Source: Streptomyces sp. GESEQ-4 (GTDB lineage Bacteria; Actinomycetota; Actinomycetes; Streptomycetales; Streptomycetaceae). Taken from it: 64,000 bases of DNA. The notes beneath the pieces were generated by a model. It was not told the DNA's origin and made no database searches. It worked only from the letters and a program-made list of their open reading frames with translations. The position numbers and the translations under genes are program-made. The stretch covers positions 62,001 to 126,000 of the forward strand of contig NZ_JAFFSU010000016.1 in the NCBI RefSeq assembly GCF_017948455.1. Direction: 5' to 3'. Shown here in pieces: positions 42,785-50,945 of the stretch. Within the stretch, counting starts at the first letter, position 1. Every line of letters starts with the position of its first letter.

Positions 42785-43861
42785 ATGCGCGCAGCCGTAC
42801 TGCACGAGATCGGCCAGGACAAACTCGACGTCCTCGACGACGTCGAGGCGGTGGGCTTCGGCCCCGGACGGGTCAGGGTCCGGGTGCGGGCCACCGGGCT
42901 GTGCCACTCGGACCTGTCCGCGATGGGCGGCGTCCTGCCGCAGCCGGCGCCCTTCGTGCCAGGCCATGAGGGTGCGGGCGAGATCCTCGAAGTCGGCGAC
43001 GGCGTAACCGACTTGAGCGTCGGTGATCGGGTGGTCCTGTGCTGGCTGCCCGCCTGCGGCACCTGCCCCGCCTGCAAGCGCGGGCAGACCGAGCTGTGCC
43101 TGGCCGGGTTCATGAACGCGGGCACCCCCAACTTCAAGCGCCCAGGCGGTGACGTCTTCGGCATGGCGGGCACCGGCACCTTCACCGAGGAGGTCGTCGT
43201 CGACGCCCGGTGCGCCGTGCCGATCCCGGACGACGTGCCCTTCGACATCGCCGCGCTCATCGGCTGCGGCGTGACGACAGGGCTGGGTGCGGCCCTCAAC
43301 ACGGCCGATGTGGAGGCCGGTTCGTCGGTCGCCGTGATCGGGTGCGGCGGGGTCGGGGTCTCCGCCATTCAGGGGGCCCGGCTGAAGGGCGCCGCCGAGA
43401 TCGTCGCCGTGGACCCGGTCGCCTCACGCCGCGAGTCCGCGCTCAAGTTCGGCGCCACGAAGGCGGTTTCGCCGGACGAGCTGCCCGACGCAAAGCAGAA
43501 CGTCACCGCCGGCGAGGGCTTCGACTACGTCTTCGAGGTCGTCGGCAAGGCCGCCACCGCCCGCACCGCGTACGAGAACACCCGGCGCGGCGGCACCCTC
43601 GTCGTCGTCGGCGCGGGCGCCATGGACGACTTCCTCCAGCTCAACATGTTCGAGCTGTTCTTTGACGAGAAGCGCATCCTGCCGTCCCTGTACGGCGGCG
43701 GCGACGTCCTGCGCTCCTACGAGCGGACGATCTCCCTCTGGCGGGCCGGCCGGATCGACCTGGAGGGACTGATCACGCACCGCGTCCCCTTCGCCGACAT
43801 CAACGAGGCCCTCGACCAGATGCGGACGGGCACGGCACTGCGTACGTGCATCGAGATCTGA
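42785..43861 (+). CDS. zinc-dependent alcohol dehydrogenase (MDR family)
   Basis: A 358-residue medium-chain dehydrogenase. The catalytic zinc ligands appear in GLCHSD and GHEGAG, and the structural zinc cysteines in CGTCPACKRGQTELC. The Rossmann motif is VIGCGGVGVSAIQGA (~180-194). It oxidises an alcohol or reduces an aldehyde with NAD(P), perhaps the terminal alcohol of a side chain that the ALDH would oxidise further. The ribosome-binding site GGAGGGGAG precedes ATG 42785. It is the second gene of the hsd4B operon. Confidence 0.9.
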   Translation: MRAAVLHEIGQDKLDVLDDVEAVGFGPGRVRVRVRATGLCHSDLSAMGGVLPQPAPFVPGHEGAGEILEVGDGVTDLSVGDRVVLCWLPACGTCPACKRGQTELCLAGFMNAGTPNFKRPGGDVFGMAGTGTFTEEVVVDARCAVPIPDDVPFDIAALIGCGVTTGLGAALNTADVEAGSSVAVIGCGGVGVSAIQGARLKGAAEIVAVDPVASRRESALKFGATKAVSPDELPDAKQNVTAGEGFDYVFEVVGKAATARTAYENTRRGGTLVVVGAGAMDDFLQLNMFELFFDEKRILPSLYGGGDVLRSYERTISLWRAGRIDLEGLITHRVPFADINEALDQMRTGTALRTCIEI

Positions 43862-43893
43862 GCCCGTCTGTAGCCCTTCGCGAAAGGACCTTG

Positions 43894-44823
43894 ATGTCAC
43901 TGCCACTTGAGGGCCTGTCGGCCGTCGTCACCGGCGCCGGGCGCGGTCTGGGCCGGGCCGAGGCGCTGGAACTCGCCCGGCTCGGCGCGGCCGTCGTCGT
44001 CAACGACTACGGACAGCCCGGCCGCGACGGCTCCGGCGAGGCGTCCGCCGCCCCCGCCGAGGAGGTCGCCGCCGAGATCCGCAAGGCGGGCGGCACGGCA
44101 CTCGCGCATGTGGGCGACGTCGCCGACTTCCAACAGGCCCGCGCACTGGTCGAGTTGGCGGTCGAGGAGTTCGGCAAGCTGGACATCCTCGTCAACAACG
44201 CGGGCATCCTGCGCGACCGTATGGTCTTCTCCATGACCGAGGACGAGTGGGACTCGGTGATACGGGTCCACCTCAAGGGCCACTTCAACACCACCCACTT
44301 CGCCTCCGCGCACTGGCGCGAGCGCTCCAAGGCGGCCGGCGGGCCGGTGTACGGGCGGATCGTGAACACCTCCTCGGAGGCCTTCCTCGCCGGCTCCGCG
44401 GGACAGCCCAACTACGCGGCAGCGAAAGGCGGAATCGTCGGCCTCACCACCTCCACGGCCCTCGCCCTGGCCAAGTACGGCGTGACGGCCAACGCGATCT
44501 GCCCGCGCGCCCGCACCCGGATGACGGAGGACGTCTTCCCCGACCTGTCCGACGCCGGTCTCGACCCCCTCGCCCCCGAACACGTCGCCCCCCTCGTCGG
44601 CTACCTGGCCTCCCCGGCCGCCGCCCGCGTCAACGGCCAGCTGCTCGTCGTCCACGGCGGCATGGTCGCGATCGTCGAACGGCCGCGTGTCCAGGCGCAG
44701 TTCGACAGCAAGCAGGAGGCTTTCACGTACGAGGAGCTGGACGCCGTACTCACGCAGCACTACGCCGACACGAAGGGCGAGACGTTCGCGGCGACGGAAG
44801 TGCTCGGTCTCAAACGCCGGTAG
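43894..44823 (+). CDS. HSD17B4-type short-chain dehydrogenase (3-hydroxyacyl-CoA dehydrogenase)
   Basis: A 309-residue SDR. It has TGAGRGLGRAEAL, the extended VVNDYGQPGRDGSGEASAAPAEEV insertion typical of peroxisomal multifunctional enzyme-2/Hsd4A-type dehydrogenases, NNAGILRDRM, and Y-A-A-A-K in the catalytic position. The C-terminal ~60 residues form an extra domain. It would oxidise the 3-hydroxyacyl-CoA made by the Hsd4B-like hydratase, completing one beta-oxidation step. AAAGGACC precedes ATG 43894. A strong terminator hairpin follows. Confidence 0.87.
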   Translation: MSLPLEGLSAVVTGAGRGLGRAEALELARLGAAVVVNDYGQPGRDGSGEASAAPAEEVAAEIRKAGGTALAHVGDVADFQQARALVELAVEEFGKLDILVNNAGILRDRMVFSMTEDEWDSVIRVHLKGHFNTTHFASAHWRERSKAAGGPVYGRIVNTSSEAFLAGSAGQPNYAAAKGGIVGLTTSTALALAKYGVTANAICPRARTRMTEDVFPDLSDAGLDPLAPEHVAPLVGYLASPAAARVNGQLLVVHGGMVAIVERPRVQAQFDSKQEAFTYEELDAVLTQHYADTKGETFAATEVLGLKRR

Positions 44824-44863
44824 CGCCTTCTGCGGCCCGTTCTGCAGCCCGTTTCTACGACAA

Positions 44864-44896
44864 CGGCCCCGCCCGTCCACTGGACGAGCGGGGCCG
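44864..44896 (+). terminator. hairpin terminator after the hsd4B operon
   Basis: CGGCCCCGCCCGTCCA (44864-44879) pairs with TGGACGAGCGGGGCCG (44881-44896), 15 of 16 pairs around one base. It lies 40 bp after the SDR stop, and also just beyond the stop of the small minus-strand gene at 44909, so it may serve both directions. Confidence 0.8.
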
Positions 44897-44908
44897 ATCG
44901 ACCTGCCG

Positions 44909-45064
44909 TCAGGCAGCCGTCTCGGTCTGCTGCTCCACCGGCTTGCGATGACGGCCGCGGGGGGCCGTCTCACCCTCGTGGGACGAGACCGGACCCCGGT
45001 GCTTGCCGCGACCGGCGGACTCCTGGGTCTGGGCGGGCTGCTGGGTCGTAGTGGCGTCACTCAT
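44909..45064 (-). CDS. 51-residue conserved small basic protein
   Basis: ATG 45064 to TGA 44909 encodes a polar peptide: MSDATTTQQPAQTQESAG, then two related basic motifs, GRGKHRGPV and RGRHRKPV, joined by SSHEGETAP. There is no hydrophobic segment, so it is cytosolic and probably disordered. The composition and spacing look coding (third-position GC, clean frame) and I recall similar orphan Streptomyces proteins. Nucleic-acid binding is possible from the RGxHRxP repeats. It ends at a bidirectional hairpin. Confidence 0.6.
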   Translation of the reverse strand: MSDATTTQQPAQTQESAGRGKHRGPVSSHEGETAPRGRHRKPVEQQTETAA

Positions 45065-45169
45065 CGGAAGAAATTCACCCCGTCAACATGATCCTTCTTA
45101 CAGCCGGGCAAGCGTAACCAGCACCCCACGCACCGAATCCAGCCGCCCACGCCAACCGCCACGAATTCG

Positions 45170-46390
45170 TTACTCGGCGGCCATACGTCCCGTAAGTGGA
45201 GCCTGCTGCAACGGGATGGGACGTTGTGGCTCCGCGGGTTGTGCCGGGTTCTGTTGGCGGTTCTCTGCGGCTTCGTCGTGGCTGGTCGCTCCCCCACTCT
45301 CGGCTTCGCTCGAGCGGGGGGACCCCCATCGCGGCGGAGCCGCAGATCGACACAGCCCCGCGCCCCTTTGGGGCGCCTCCCATCGCGCCAATCCGCAGGG
45401 CACCGTCCGGGTCGCATACGGCAGTTGCAGCACCCCGTCCCGCGTGAACACCCCCGCCCCCGCCAACCACCCCTCGGGCCCCGGAAGATGACGCACCCGA
45501 CGTTCGCTCGGCCGCCACAGACCCAGCCAGCTGCTCACCGGACCGTCGACGCGGAGCGCCACCGCACAGCTCTCCGGCATCAGCATCTGCCCCGGCTGGA
45601 CGGCGAACGGGGTGACCGTGCAGTCCGCCACCCGCAGGCTCTCCGGGAACCGCACCGGCAGGGTGCTGCCGAGCACCCCCCAGCCCAGCCGGGCCCGCCC
45701 CGGTGAGGGCGCGTCGGAGCTGATCAGCAGGAGTCCGCTGTCGGGGTCGGCGAGCAGGAGCCGGTCGTCGCTGTCCGCGGCGATCTGCAGCAGCGGGGAC
45801 ACCTCGCCGCCGCGCTCCAGGTCGACGACGACGGTCTTGGTCCGCCCGTCGGCCTCCCGGTCGAGGGCCAGTATCCGACCCGTGCGGTCCAGCCACACCC
45901 CGCCCGAGCAGCGCCCGGGGATCTCGGCGAGCTGCTCGGGCCCGAAGGCGCCGCCCGCCACCAGCCACACCGCGCTGGAACGCCGGCCCACGGCGAGGGC
46001 GTACGCCTTGTCGCCGCCCGGCGCGGGCGGCAGCAGCCGCAGCCGGGAGCCGGGGTCCGGGCACTCCACGGCCCCCAGCGGCAGCTCACCGGTGCCGGGC
46101 CCGGTCGGGTAGAGCAGCGCGAAGACATGGCGTCCGTCCGTGAGGCGCCGGATCAGGACCCGGCCGTCGCTCATCGGCTGCACCTCGGTGCCGGGCTCCT
46201 CGGGCTGGTTGCCGGGCAGCGGGACGGCATACGGCTCGGGTCCGTCCAGGGTCCAGCGCTCCGGGAACAGGGAGTCGCCGTCCGCGGCGAGGCGTGCGGC
46301 GTAGCAGCCGTCCACGGTGATCGCGCACCCCGGCGGCGGGGTCGGGTCGTCCTCGTTCTCCGCGGTGGGTTCGATCGCACAGGCCGTCAT
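45170..46390 (-). CDS. hypothetical beta-propeller-like protein
   Basis: A 406-residue cytosolic protein of repeated short blades (AVGRRSSAVWLVAGG, GGVWLDRTGRILALDRE, KTVVVDLERGGEVSPL, LLLADPDSGLLLIS), which suggests a beta-propeller. A near-perfect ribosome-binding site (GGAGGTGA) lies 7 bp before ATG 46390. The C-terminal ~80 residues are low-complexity because the frame passes through a composite dispersed repeat (45280-45376). The final PIPLQQAPLTGRMAAE may be the authentic tail. It diverges from the Nif3-like gene. The function is unknown. Confidence 0.7.
   Translation of the reverse strand: MTACAIEPTAENEDDPTPPPGCAITVDGCYAARLAADGDSLFPERWTLDGPEPYAVPLPGNQPEEPGTEVQPMSDGRVLIRRLTDGRHVFALLYPTGPGTGELPLGAVECPDPGSRLRLLPPAPGGDKAYALAVGRRSSAVWLVAGGAFGPEQLAEIPGRCSGGVWLDRTGRILALDREADGRTKTVVVDLERGGEVSPLLQIAADSDDRLLLADPDSGLLLISSDAPSPGRARLGWGVLGSTLPVRFPESLRVADCTVTPFAVQPGQMLMPESCAVALRVDGPVSSWLGLWRPSERRVRHLPGPEGWLAGAGVFTRDGVLQLPYATRTVPCGLARWEAPQRGAGLCRSAAPPRWGSPRSSEAESGGATSHDEAAENRQQNPAQPAEPQRPIPLQQAPLTGRMAAE
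45280..45376. repeat. composite repeat: dispersed repeat interrupted by a second repeat
   Basis: The core of the 6651-type repeat starts at GGCTGGTCG (45280-45288) and resumes at CCCCGCGCCCCTTTGGGGCG (45356 on). Between them sit 67 bp that include CTCCCCCACTCTCGGCTTCG and GAGCGGGGGGACCCCC, which can itself form a hairpin. All other copies in the window are uninterrupted. The unit is read in frame in the gene at 45170. Confidence 0.7.
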
Positions 46391-46588
46391 CGGTCGATCA
46401 CCTCCGGCGACGAAGCTAGTTTTCGCACGCACAGACGGGGGACCGCCGGGCACCCGTTTCACACATATGGATGGCCACGATTCGATTCGCCTGAGGAAAC
46501 GGGGGCGGATGTGCTGGACGGGGCGGTGGCCCAGGTGGGGCCCCGGCGCAGGTTCAGCGGCACAGAACCTCCAGGTAGCCTTTGGCGT

Positions 46589-47428
46589 GTGCCCCGTCTG
46601 TCTGAAGTCATCGCCGCGCTGGAGAACCTGTGGCCCGCCGAGCGGGCCGAGTCCTGGGACGCGGTCGGCACCGTCGTGGGCGACCCCGGCCAGGAGGTAA
46701 CCAGGGTCCTGTTCGCCGTCGACCCGGTCCAGGAGATCGTCGACGAGGCCGTGAAGCTGGACGCCGACCTGCTGGTCACCCACCACCCGCTCTACCTTCG
46801 CGGTACGACGACGGTCGCGGCGTCCCACTTCAAGGGCCGCGTGGTGCACACCCTCATCAAGAACGACATCGCGCTGCACGTCGCCCACACCAACGCCGAC
46901 ACCGCCGACCCGGGCGTCTCCGACGCGCTCGCCGGCGCCCTGGACCTGCGGGTCGTACGACCGCTCGTGCCGGACCCGACCGACCCGTCCGGGCGTCGGG
47001 GCCTTGGCCGGATCTGCGAGCTGGACCACCCGCTGCCCCTGCGCGAGTTCGCCGCGCGGGTCGCCGAACGCCTGCCCGCCACCGCGCAGGGCATCCGAGT
47101 CGCCGGCGACCCCGAGGCGGTCGTACGGACGATCGCGGTCAGCGGCGGCTCCGGCGACGGCCTCTTCGACGACGTACGCGCGTCCGGTGTCGACGCTTTC
47201 CTCACCGCGGACCTGCGCCACCACCCGGTGTCCGAGGCCCGCGCCCACAGTCCTCTCGCGCTGCTCGACGCGGCGCACTGGGCCACCGAGTGGCCCTGGT
47301 GCGAGCTGGCAGCAGCCCAGCTCGACGAGATCTCCGACCGGAATGGCTGGGACCTGCGTGTCCATGTGTCCAAGACGGTCACCGACCCGTGGACCATCCA
47401 CTCACCGTCAATGGGAGCCCCCAACTGA
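46589..47428 (+). CDS. Nif3-like dinuclear metal-centre protein
   Basis: A 279-residue member of the Nif3/YbgI (DUF34) family. The metal ligands are seen in LLVTHHPLYLRG, HVAHTNADTA, and the C-terminal ...DAAHWATEWP. These proteins form toroidal hexamers and are suspected metal-dependent hydrolases or metal chaperones. GTG 46589 is used; its ribosome-binding site is weak. The stop overlaps the CTG start of the zinc-ribbon gene, so the two are coupled, as is usual in actinobacteria. Confidence 0.9.
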   Translation: MPRLSEVIAALENLWPAERAESWDAVGTVVGDPGQEVTRVLFAVDPVQEIVDEAVKLDADLLVTHHPLYLRGTTTVAASHFKGRVVHTLIKNDIALHVAHTNADTADPGVSDALAGALDLRVVRPLVPDPTDPSGRRGLGRICELDHPLPLREFAARVAERLPATAQGIRVAGDPEAVVRTIAVSGGSGDGLFDDVRASGVDAFLTADLRHHPVSEARAHSPLALLDAAHWATEWPWCELAAAQLDEISDRNGWDLRVHVSKTVTDPWTIHSPSMGAPN

Positions 47429-48168
47429 ACGCCGCGCCCGCCGACCAGATCCGACTCCTCGACGTCCAGGACCTCGACGTCCGCCTCCAGCAGCTCGCCC
47501 ACAAGCGGCGGTCGCTCCCCGAGCACGCCGAGATCGAGTCGCTGACCAAGGACCTCACCCAGCTGCGCGACCTGCTCGTGGCCGCGCAGACCGAGGAGAG
47601 CGACTGCGCCCGCGAGCAGATCAAGGCCGAGCAGGACGTCGACCAGGTGCGCCAGCGCGCCGTCCGCGACCAGCAGCGCCTCGACTCCGGAGCCGTCACC
47701 TCGCCGAAGGACCTGGAGAACCTCCAGCGCGAGATCGCCTCCCTCGCCAAGCGGCAGGGTGACCTCGAGGACGTCGTCCTGGAGGTCATGGAGCGCCGCG
47801 AGTCCGCGCAGGAGCGGGTCGCCGAGCTGACCGAGCGGGTCTCCTCCGTCCAGTCGAAGATCGACGACGCGACGGCCCGCCGGGACGCCGCGTTCGAGTC
47901 GCTGGACGGGGACATCGCCTCCGCGACCAAGGAGCGCGAGGTCATCGCCGGGTCCGTCCCCGCCGATCTGCTCAAGCTCTACGAGAAGCTGCGCGAGCAG
48001 CAGGGCGGCGTCGGCGCGGCCAAGCTCTACCAGCGCACCTGCCAGGGCTGCCGCCAATTGCTGTCCATCACCGACATCAACGAGATCCGCGCCGCCGCGC
48101 CGGACACGGTGGTGCGGTGCGAGAACTGCAGGCGCATTCTGGTGCGTACGTCCGAGTCGGGCCTTTAG
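47425..48168 (+). CDS. coiled-coil protein with C4 zinc ribbon; apparent CTG start
   Basis: A 247-residue protein. A long antiparallel coiled coil (residues ~10-180) precedes a zinc ribbon with C-x2-C (TCQGCRQ) and C-x2-C (RCENCRR). It resembles the actinobacterial partner of Nif3 and RNase H/CobC. No ATG or GTG occurs in frame before residue ~53, well inside the coiled coil. CTG 47425 overlaps the Nif3 stop (CTGA) and has GGGAG 7 bp upstream, so it is the probable start. The function is unknown; nucleic-acid binding is possible. Confidence 0.85.
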   Translation: MNAAPADQIRLLDVQDLDVRLQQLAHKRRSLPEHAEIESLTKDLTQLRDLLVAAQTEESDCAREQIKAEQDVDQVRQRAVRDQQRLDSGAVTSPKDLENLQREIASLAKRQGDLEDVVLEVMERRESAQERVAELTERVSSVQSKIDDATARRDAAFESLDGDIASATKEREVIAGSVPADLLKLYEKLREQQGGVGAAKLYQRTCQGCRQLLSITDINEIRAAAPDTVVRCENCRRILVRTSESGL

Positions 48169-48198
48169 GGCCTCCAGAGCTTCTAGGAGCCTTTTCCG

Positions 48199-49461
48199 GT
48201 GCGGGAGTTCATCGTCGAGGCCGACGGCGGGTCACGGGGCAATCCCGGGCCCGCGGGCTACGGAGCTGTGGTGACCGACGCGGCGACCGGGGAGACGCTG
48301 GCGGAGGCGTCCGAGTACCTCGGCATCGCGACGAACAACGTCGCCGAGTACCGGGGACTGCTGGCGGGCCTGCGCGCCGCCCACGCCCTCGACCCGGCCG
48401 CCACCGTCCACGTCCGGATGGACTCCAAGCTCGTCGTCGAGCAGATGTCGGGCCGCTGGAAGATCAAGCACCCTGCCATGAAGCCGCTGGCCGCGCAGGC
48501 GGCGGCGGTGTTCGGGGTGGGGCAGGTGACGTACGAGTGGATTCCACGGGAGCTGAACAGACGGGCGGACCGGTTGGCGAACGAGGCGATGGACACCGGT
48601 GGTTCCGCGAGTTCTCTGCGCAGGGGTGCGGGGGAGAGGGCGGGCGGCGGACCGGCGGAGGCCGATGCCGACGTCCGCGCCGGGAAGGCTGACGCCGATG
48701 TCCGTGCGGCGAAGGCTGACGCCGACGTTCGCGCTGCAAAGGCCGGCGCCGATGTCCGTGCCGCGAAGGCAGATGCCGACATCCGCGCCGCGCGGAATGT
48801 GGCGGCGCCGGCTGTCGGGTGGGGTGGCGCCGACCTCGGTGCGCCCGCCTCGTTCGTGCTGCTGAGGCACGGTGAGACGCCCCTGACGCCGCAGAAGCGT
48901 TTCTCGGGGCGTGGCGGTAGCGACCCGTCGTTGTCCGACGTCGGCAGGGAGCAGGCCGAACGCGTGGCGGCCGCGCTCGCCCGGCGCGGGACGATCGAGA
49001 CCGTCCTCGCGTCCCCCCTCGCCCGCACCCGCGAGACCGCCTCAATTGTCGCCGCCCGTCTGGGCCTGGACGTCACCGTCGAGGACGGGCTGATCGAGAC
49101 GGACTTCGGCGCATGGGAGGGCCTCACCTTCGCCGAGGTGCAGGCGCGCCACCCCGACGACCTGAACGCCTGGCTCGCCTCCCCGGACGCCGAACCCACC
49201 GGCGGCGGCGAGAGCTTCGCGGCGACGGCGACGCGGATCGCGGCCACGAGGGACAAGCTGGTGGCGGCGTACGCGGGCCACACAGTCCTGCTGGTCACCC
49301 ACGTCACACCGATCAAGACGCTCGTACGACTCGCCCTCGGCGCCCCGCCCGAGTCCCTGTTCCGCATGGAACTCTCGGCGGCCTCGCTCTCGGCGGTGGC
49401 GTACTACGCGGACGGCAACGCGAGCGTACGGCTCCTCAACGACACGTCGCACCTGCGCTGA
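48199..49461 (+). CDS. bifunctional RNase H / acid phosphatase (CobC-like)
   Basis: A 420-residue fusion. The N-terminal RNase HI domain (1-~135) has the D-E-D acidic set in EADGGSRGNPG, NVAEYRGLL and RMDSKLVV. The C-terminal histidine-phosphatase domain (~215-420) has the LLRHGETP motif and THVTPIK. It corresponds to the mycobacterial Rv2228c type, where the phosphatase acts on alpha-ribazole phosphate in cobalamin synthesis and the RNase H removes RNA-DNA hybrids. The linker carries five 9-residue repeats (ADADVRAAK). GTG 48199 is the start. The 3' end overlaps the aldolase gene by 26 bp. Confidence 0.92.
   Translation: MREFIVEADGGSRGNPGPAGYGAVVTDAATGETLAEASEYLGIATNNVAEYRGLLAGLRAAHALDPAATVHVRMDSKLVVEQMSGRWKIKHPAMKPLAAQAAAVFGVGQVTYEWIPRELNRRADRLANEAMDTGGSASSLRRGAGERAGGGPAEADADVRAGKADADVRAAKADADVRAAKAGADVRAAKADADIRAARNVAAPAVGWGGADLGAPASFVLLRHGETPLTPQKRFSGRGGSDPSLSDVGREQAERVAAALARRGTIETVLASPLARTRETASIVAARLGLDVTVEDGLIETDFGAWEGLTFAEVQARHPDDLNAWLASPDAEPTGGGESFAATATRIAATRDKLVAAYAGHTVLLVTHVTPIKTLVRLALGAPPESLFRMELSAASLSAVAYYADGNASVRLLNDTSHLR
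48658..48792 (+). repeat. 27-bp tandem repeat in the RNase H/CobC linker
   Basis: Five consecutive units encode ADADVRAGK, ADADVRAAK, ADADVRAAK, AGADVRAAK and ADADIRAAR. The alternating Asp/Arg/Lys pattern would form a charged helix between the two enzyme domains. Confidence 0.85.
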
Positions 49462-50071
49462 GCGCCGCCGCCTCGCGGGCCAGCGACTCGATCCGCCCCC
49501 AGTCCCGCGCGGCCACCGCATCCTCCGGAAGCATCCAAGTCCCGCCCACACAGCCGACGTTGGGCAACGCCAGATACTCGGGAGCCGACGCGAGCCCGAT
49601 CCCCCCGGTCGGGCAGAACCGCGCCTGCGGCAACGGCCCGGCCAGCGACTTCAGATAGGCCGTACCGCCCGCCGCCTGCGCCGGAAAGAACTTCATCTCC
49701 GTCACGCCCCGCTCCAGCAGCGCCACGACCTCCGACGTCGTCGACACCCCCGGCAGAAACGGCACCCCGGACCCCCGCATCGCCTCCAGCAGTACGTCCG
49801 TCCAGCCCGGGCTCACCAGAAAACGCGCCCCGGCGGCTACGGACTCGTTCACCTGCTCCGGCGTGATGACCGTGCCGGCCCCGACCACCGCGTCCGGCAC
49901 CTCATCCGCGATCGCCCGTATCGCGTCCAGCGCGACCGGCGTCCGCAACGTCACCTCGATCGCCGGCAACCCACCCGCGACCAGCGCCCGCGCGAGCGGA
50001 ACGGCGTCGGCGGCGTCCTGTACGACGACTACGGGGACGACGGGGGCGAGATCGAGGAGGGAGGCGCTCAT
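49436..50071 (-). CDS. eda: KDPG/KHG aldolase
   Basis: A 211-residue class I aldolase. The catalytic glutamate sits in AIEVTLRTP, GAGTVITPEQ is conserved, the Schiff-base lysine is in EMKFFPAQAAGG and the phosphate site is FCPTGGIG. It splits 2-keto-3-deoxy-6-phosphogluconate into pyruvate and glyceraldehyde-3-phosphate (Entner-Doudoroff or uronate degradation). ATG 50071 is the likely start; upstream in-frame ATGs at ~50107 are possible. A perfect palindrome at 50111-50131 lies just upstream, so sugar-acid repression is plausible. Confidence 0.9.
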   Translation of the reverse strand: MSASLLDLAPVVPVVVVQDAADAVPLARALVAGGLPAIEVTLRTPVALDAIRAIADEVPDAVVGAGTVITPEQVNESVAAGARFLVSPGWTDVLLEAMRGSGVPFLPGVSTTSEVVALLERGVTEMKFFPAQAAGGTAYLKSLAGPLPQARFCPTGGIGLASAPEYLALPNVGCVGGTWMLPEDAVAARDWGRIESLAREAAALSAGATCR

Positions 50072-50110
50072 GCTGAGTATCGTGCCGGTGGGAGGCATCA
50101 TGCGCAAAGG

Positions 50111-50131
50111 TCATTGCACATACTGCAATGA
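50111..50131. promoter_or_regulatory. palindromic operator between eda and yaaA
   Basis: TCATTGCA-CATAC-TGCAATGA has perfect 8-bp arms around a 5-bp centre, 40 bp upstream of the aldolase ATG. It resembles TTGCA-N-TGCAA sites of one-component regulators. No regulator gene is adjacent. Confidence 0.65.
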
Positions 50132-50144
50132 TCAAGGGTCAACG

Positions 50145-50927
50145 TCAGTGAATCTCGTCCACCAGCACATCCAGCGCCCAAGCCGACCCCGCCTTCACCG
50201 GCCGCTCCGCCTCCACCACATACCCGAGGTCCCGCAGCGCCTCCACCAGCTCAGCCGGCCCCTTCGGCGCCACCCCGCCCGCCAGCAGACTCCGTACGAT
50301 CCGCCCCTTCGTCGCCTTGTTGAAGTGGCTGACCACCTTCCGCGTCGGCGCATGCAGCACCCGCACGGTCGCCGTCCGCCCGGCCACGTCACCCTTCGGC
50401 TTCCAGGCAGCGGCATACGCGGAGGACCGCAGATCCAGCACCAGCCCACTCCCAGCGACCTCGGGCAGCACGTCGGCCATCGGCCCCCGCCAGTGCGCGC
50501 CCAGCGCCCCGAGCCCCGGCAGCTTCACACCCATCGAGCAGCGGTACGAGGGAATCCGGTCCGTCACCCGCACGGCACCCCAGAGCCCCGAGAAGACCAG
50601 CAGAGAGCGCCCCGCCCGCCGCTTCGCCGCCGTGTCGAGGGAGGCCAGGTCCAGAGCGTCGTACAACACACCGGTGTAGATCTCCCCGGCGGACCGCGTC
50701 CCCGCCGTCCGCAGCTGCGTGTTCTTGGCGACCTCGCCCCGCAGCCCCTCACTCAGCCCGAGCACCTCGCGCACCTTCTCCTCGTCCCCCGCGCACAGCT
50801 CGACGAGTTCGCCGAGAACGGCCTCACGGGCCGGCGTCAGCCCGGGCAGCGACAGCGACTCCAGCTTCAGCGGGGCGCCACGGCCGGACGAGGCCTTGCC
50901 TTCGGAAGGCGGCAGCAGGACGAGCAC
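50145..50927 (-). CDS. yaaA: peroxide stress protein YaaA (DUF328)
   Basis: A 260-residue protein opening with MLVLLPPSEGK and containing SGLWGAVRVTDRIPSYR, GAHWRGPMADVLPE and SHFNKATKGRIVRSLL, the hallmarks of the YaaA family. E. coli YaaA lowers free iron and protects DNA during peroxide stress, and the fold binds DNA. GTG 50927 is the start. The gene diverges from the RNB nuclease across a 33-bp tandem-repeat region. Confidence 0.9.
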   Translation of the reverse strand: MLVLLPPSEGKASSGRGAPLKLESLSLPGLTPAREAVLGELVELCAGDEEKVREVLGLSEGLRGEVAKNTQLRTAGTRSAGEIYTGVLYDALDLASLDTAAKRRAGRSLLVFSGLWGAVRVTDRIPSYRCSMGVKLPGLGALGAHWRGPMADVLPEVAGSGLVLDLRSSAYAAAWKPKGDVAGRTATVRVLHAPTRKVVSHFNKATKGRIVRSLLAGGVAPKGPAELVEALRDLGYVVEAERPVKAGSAWALDVLVDEIH

Positions 50928-50945
50928 GGGTTCTCCTTCGGTTTC

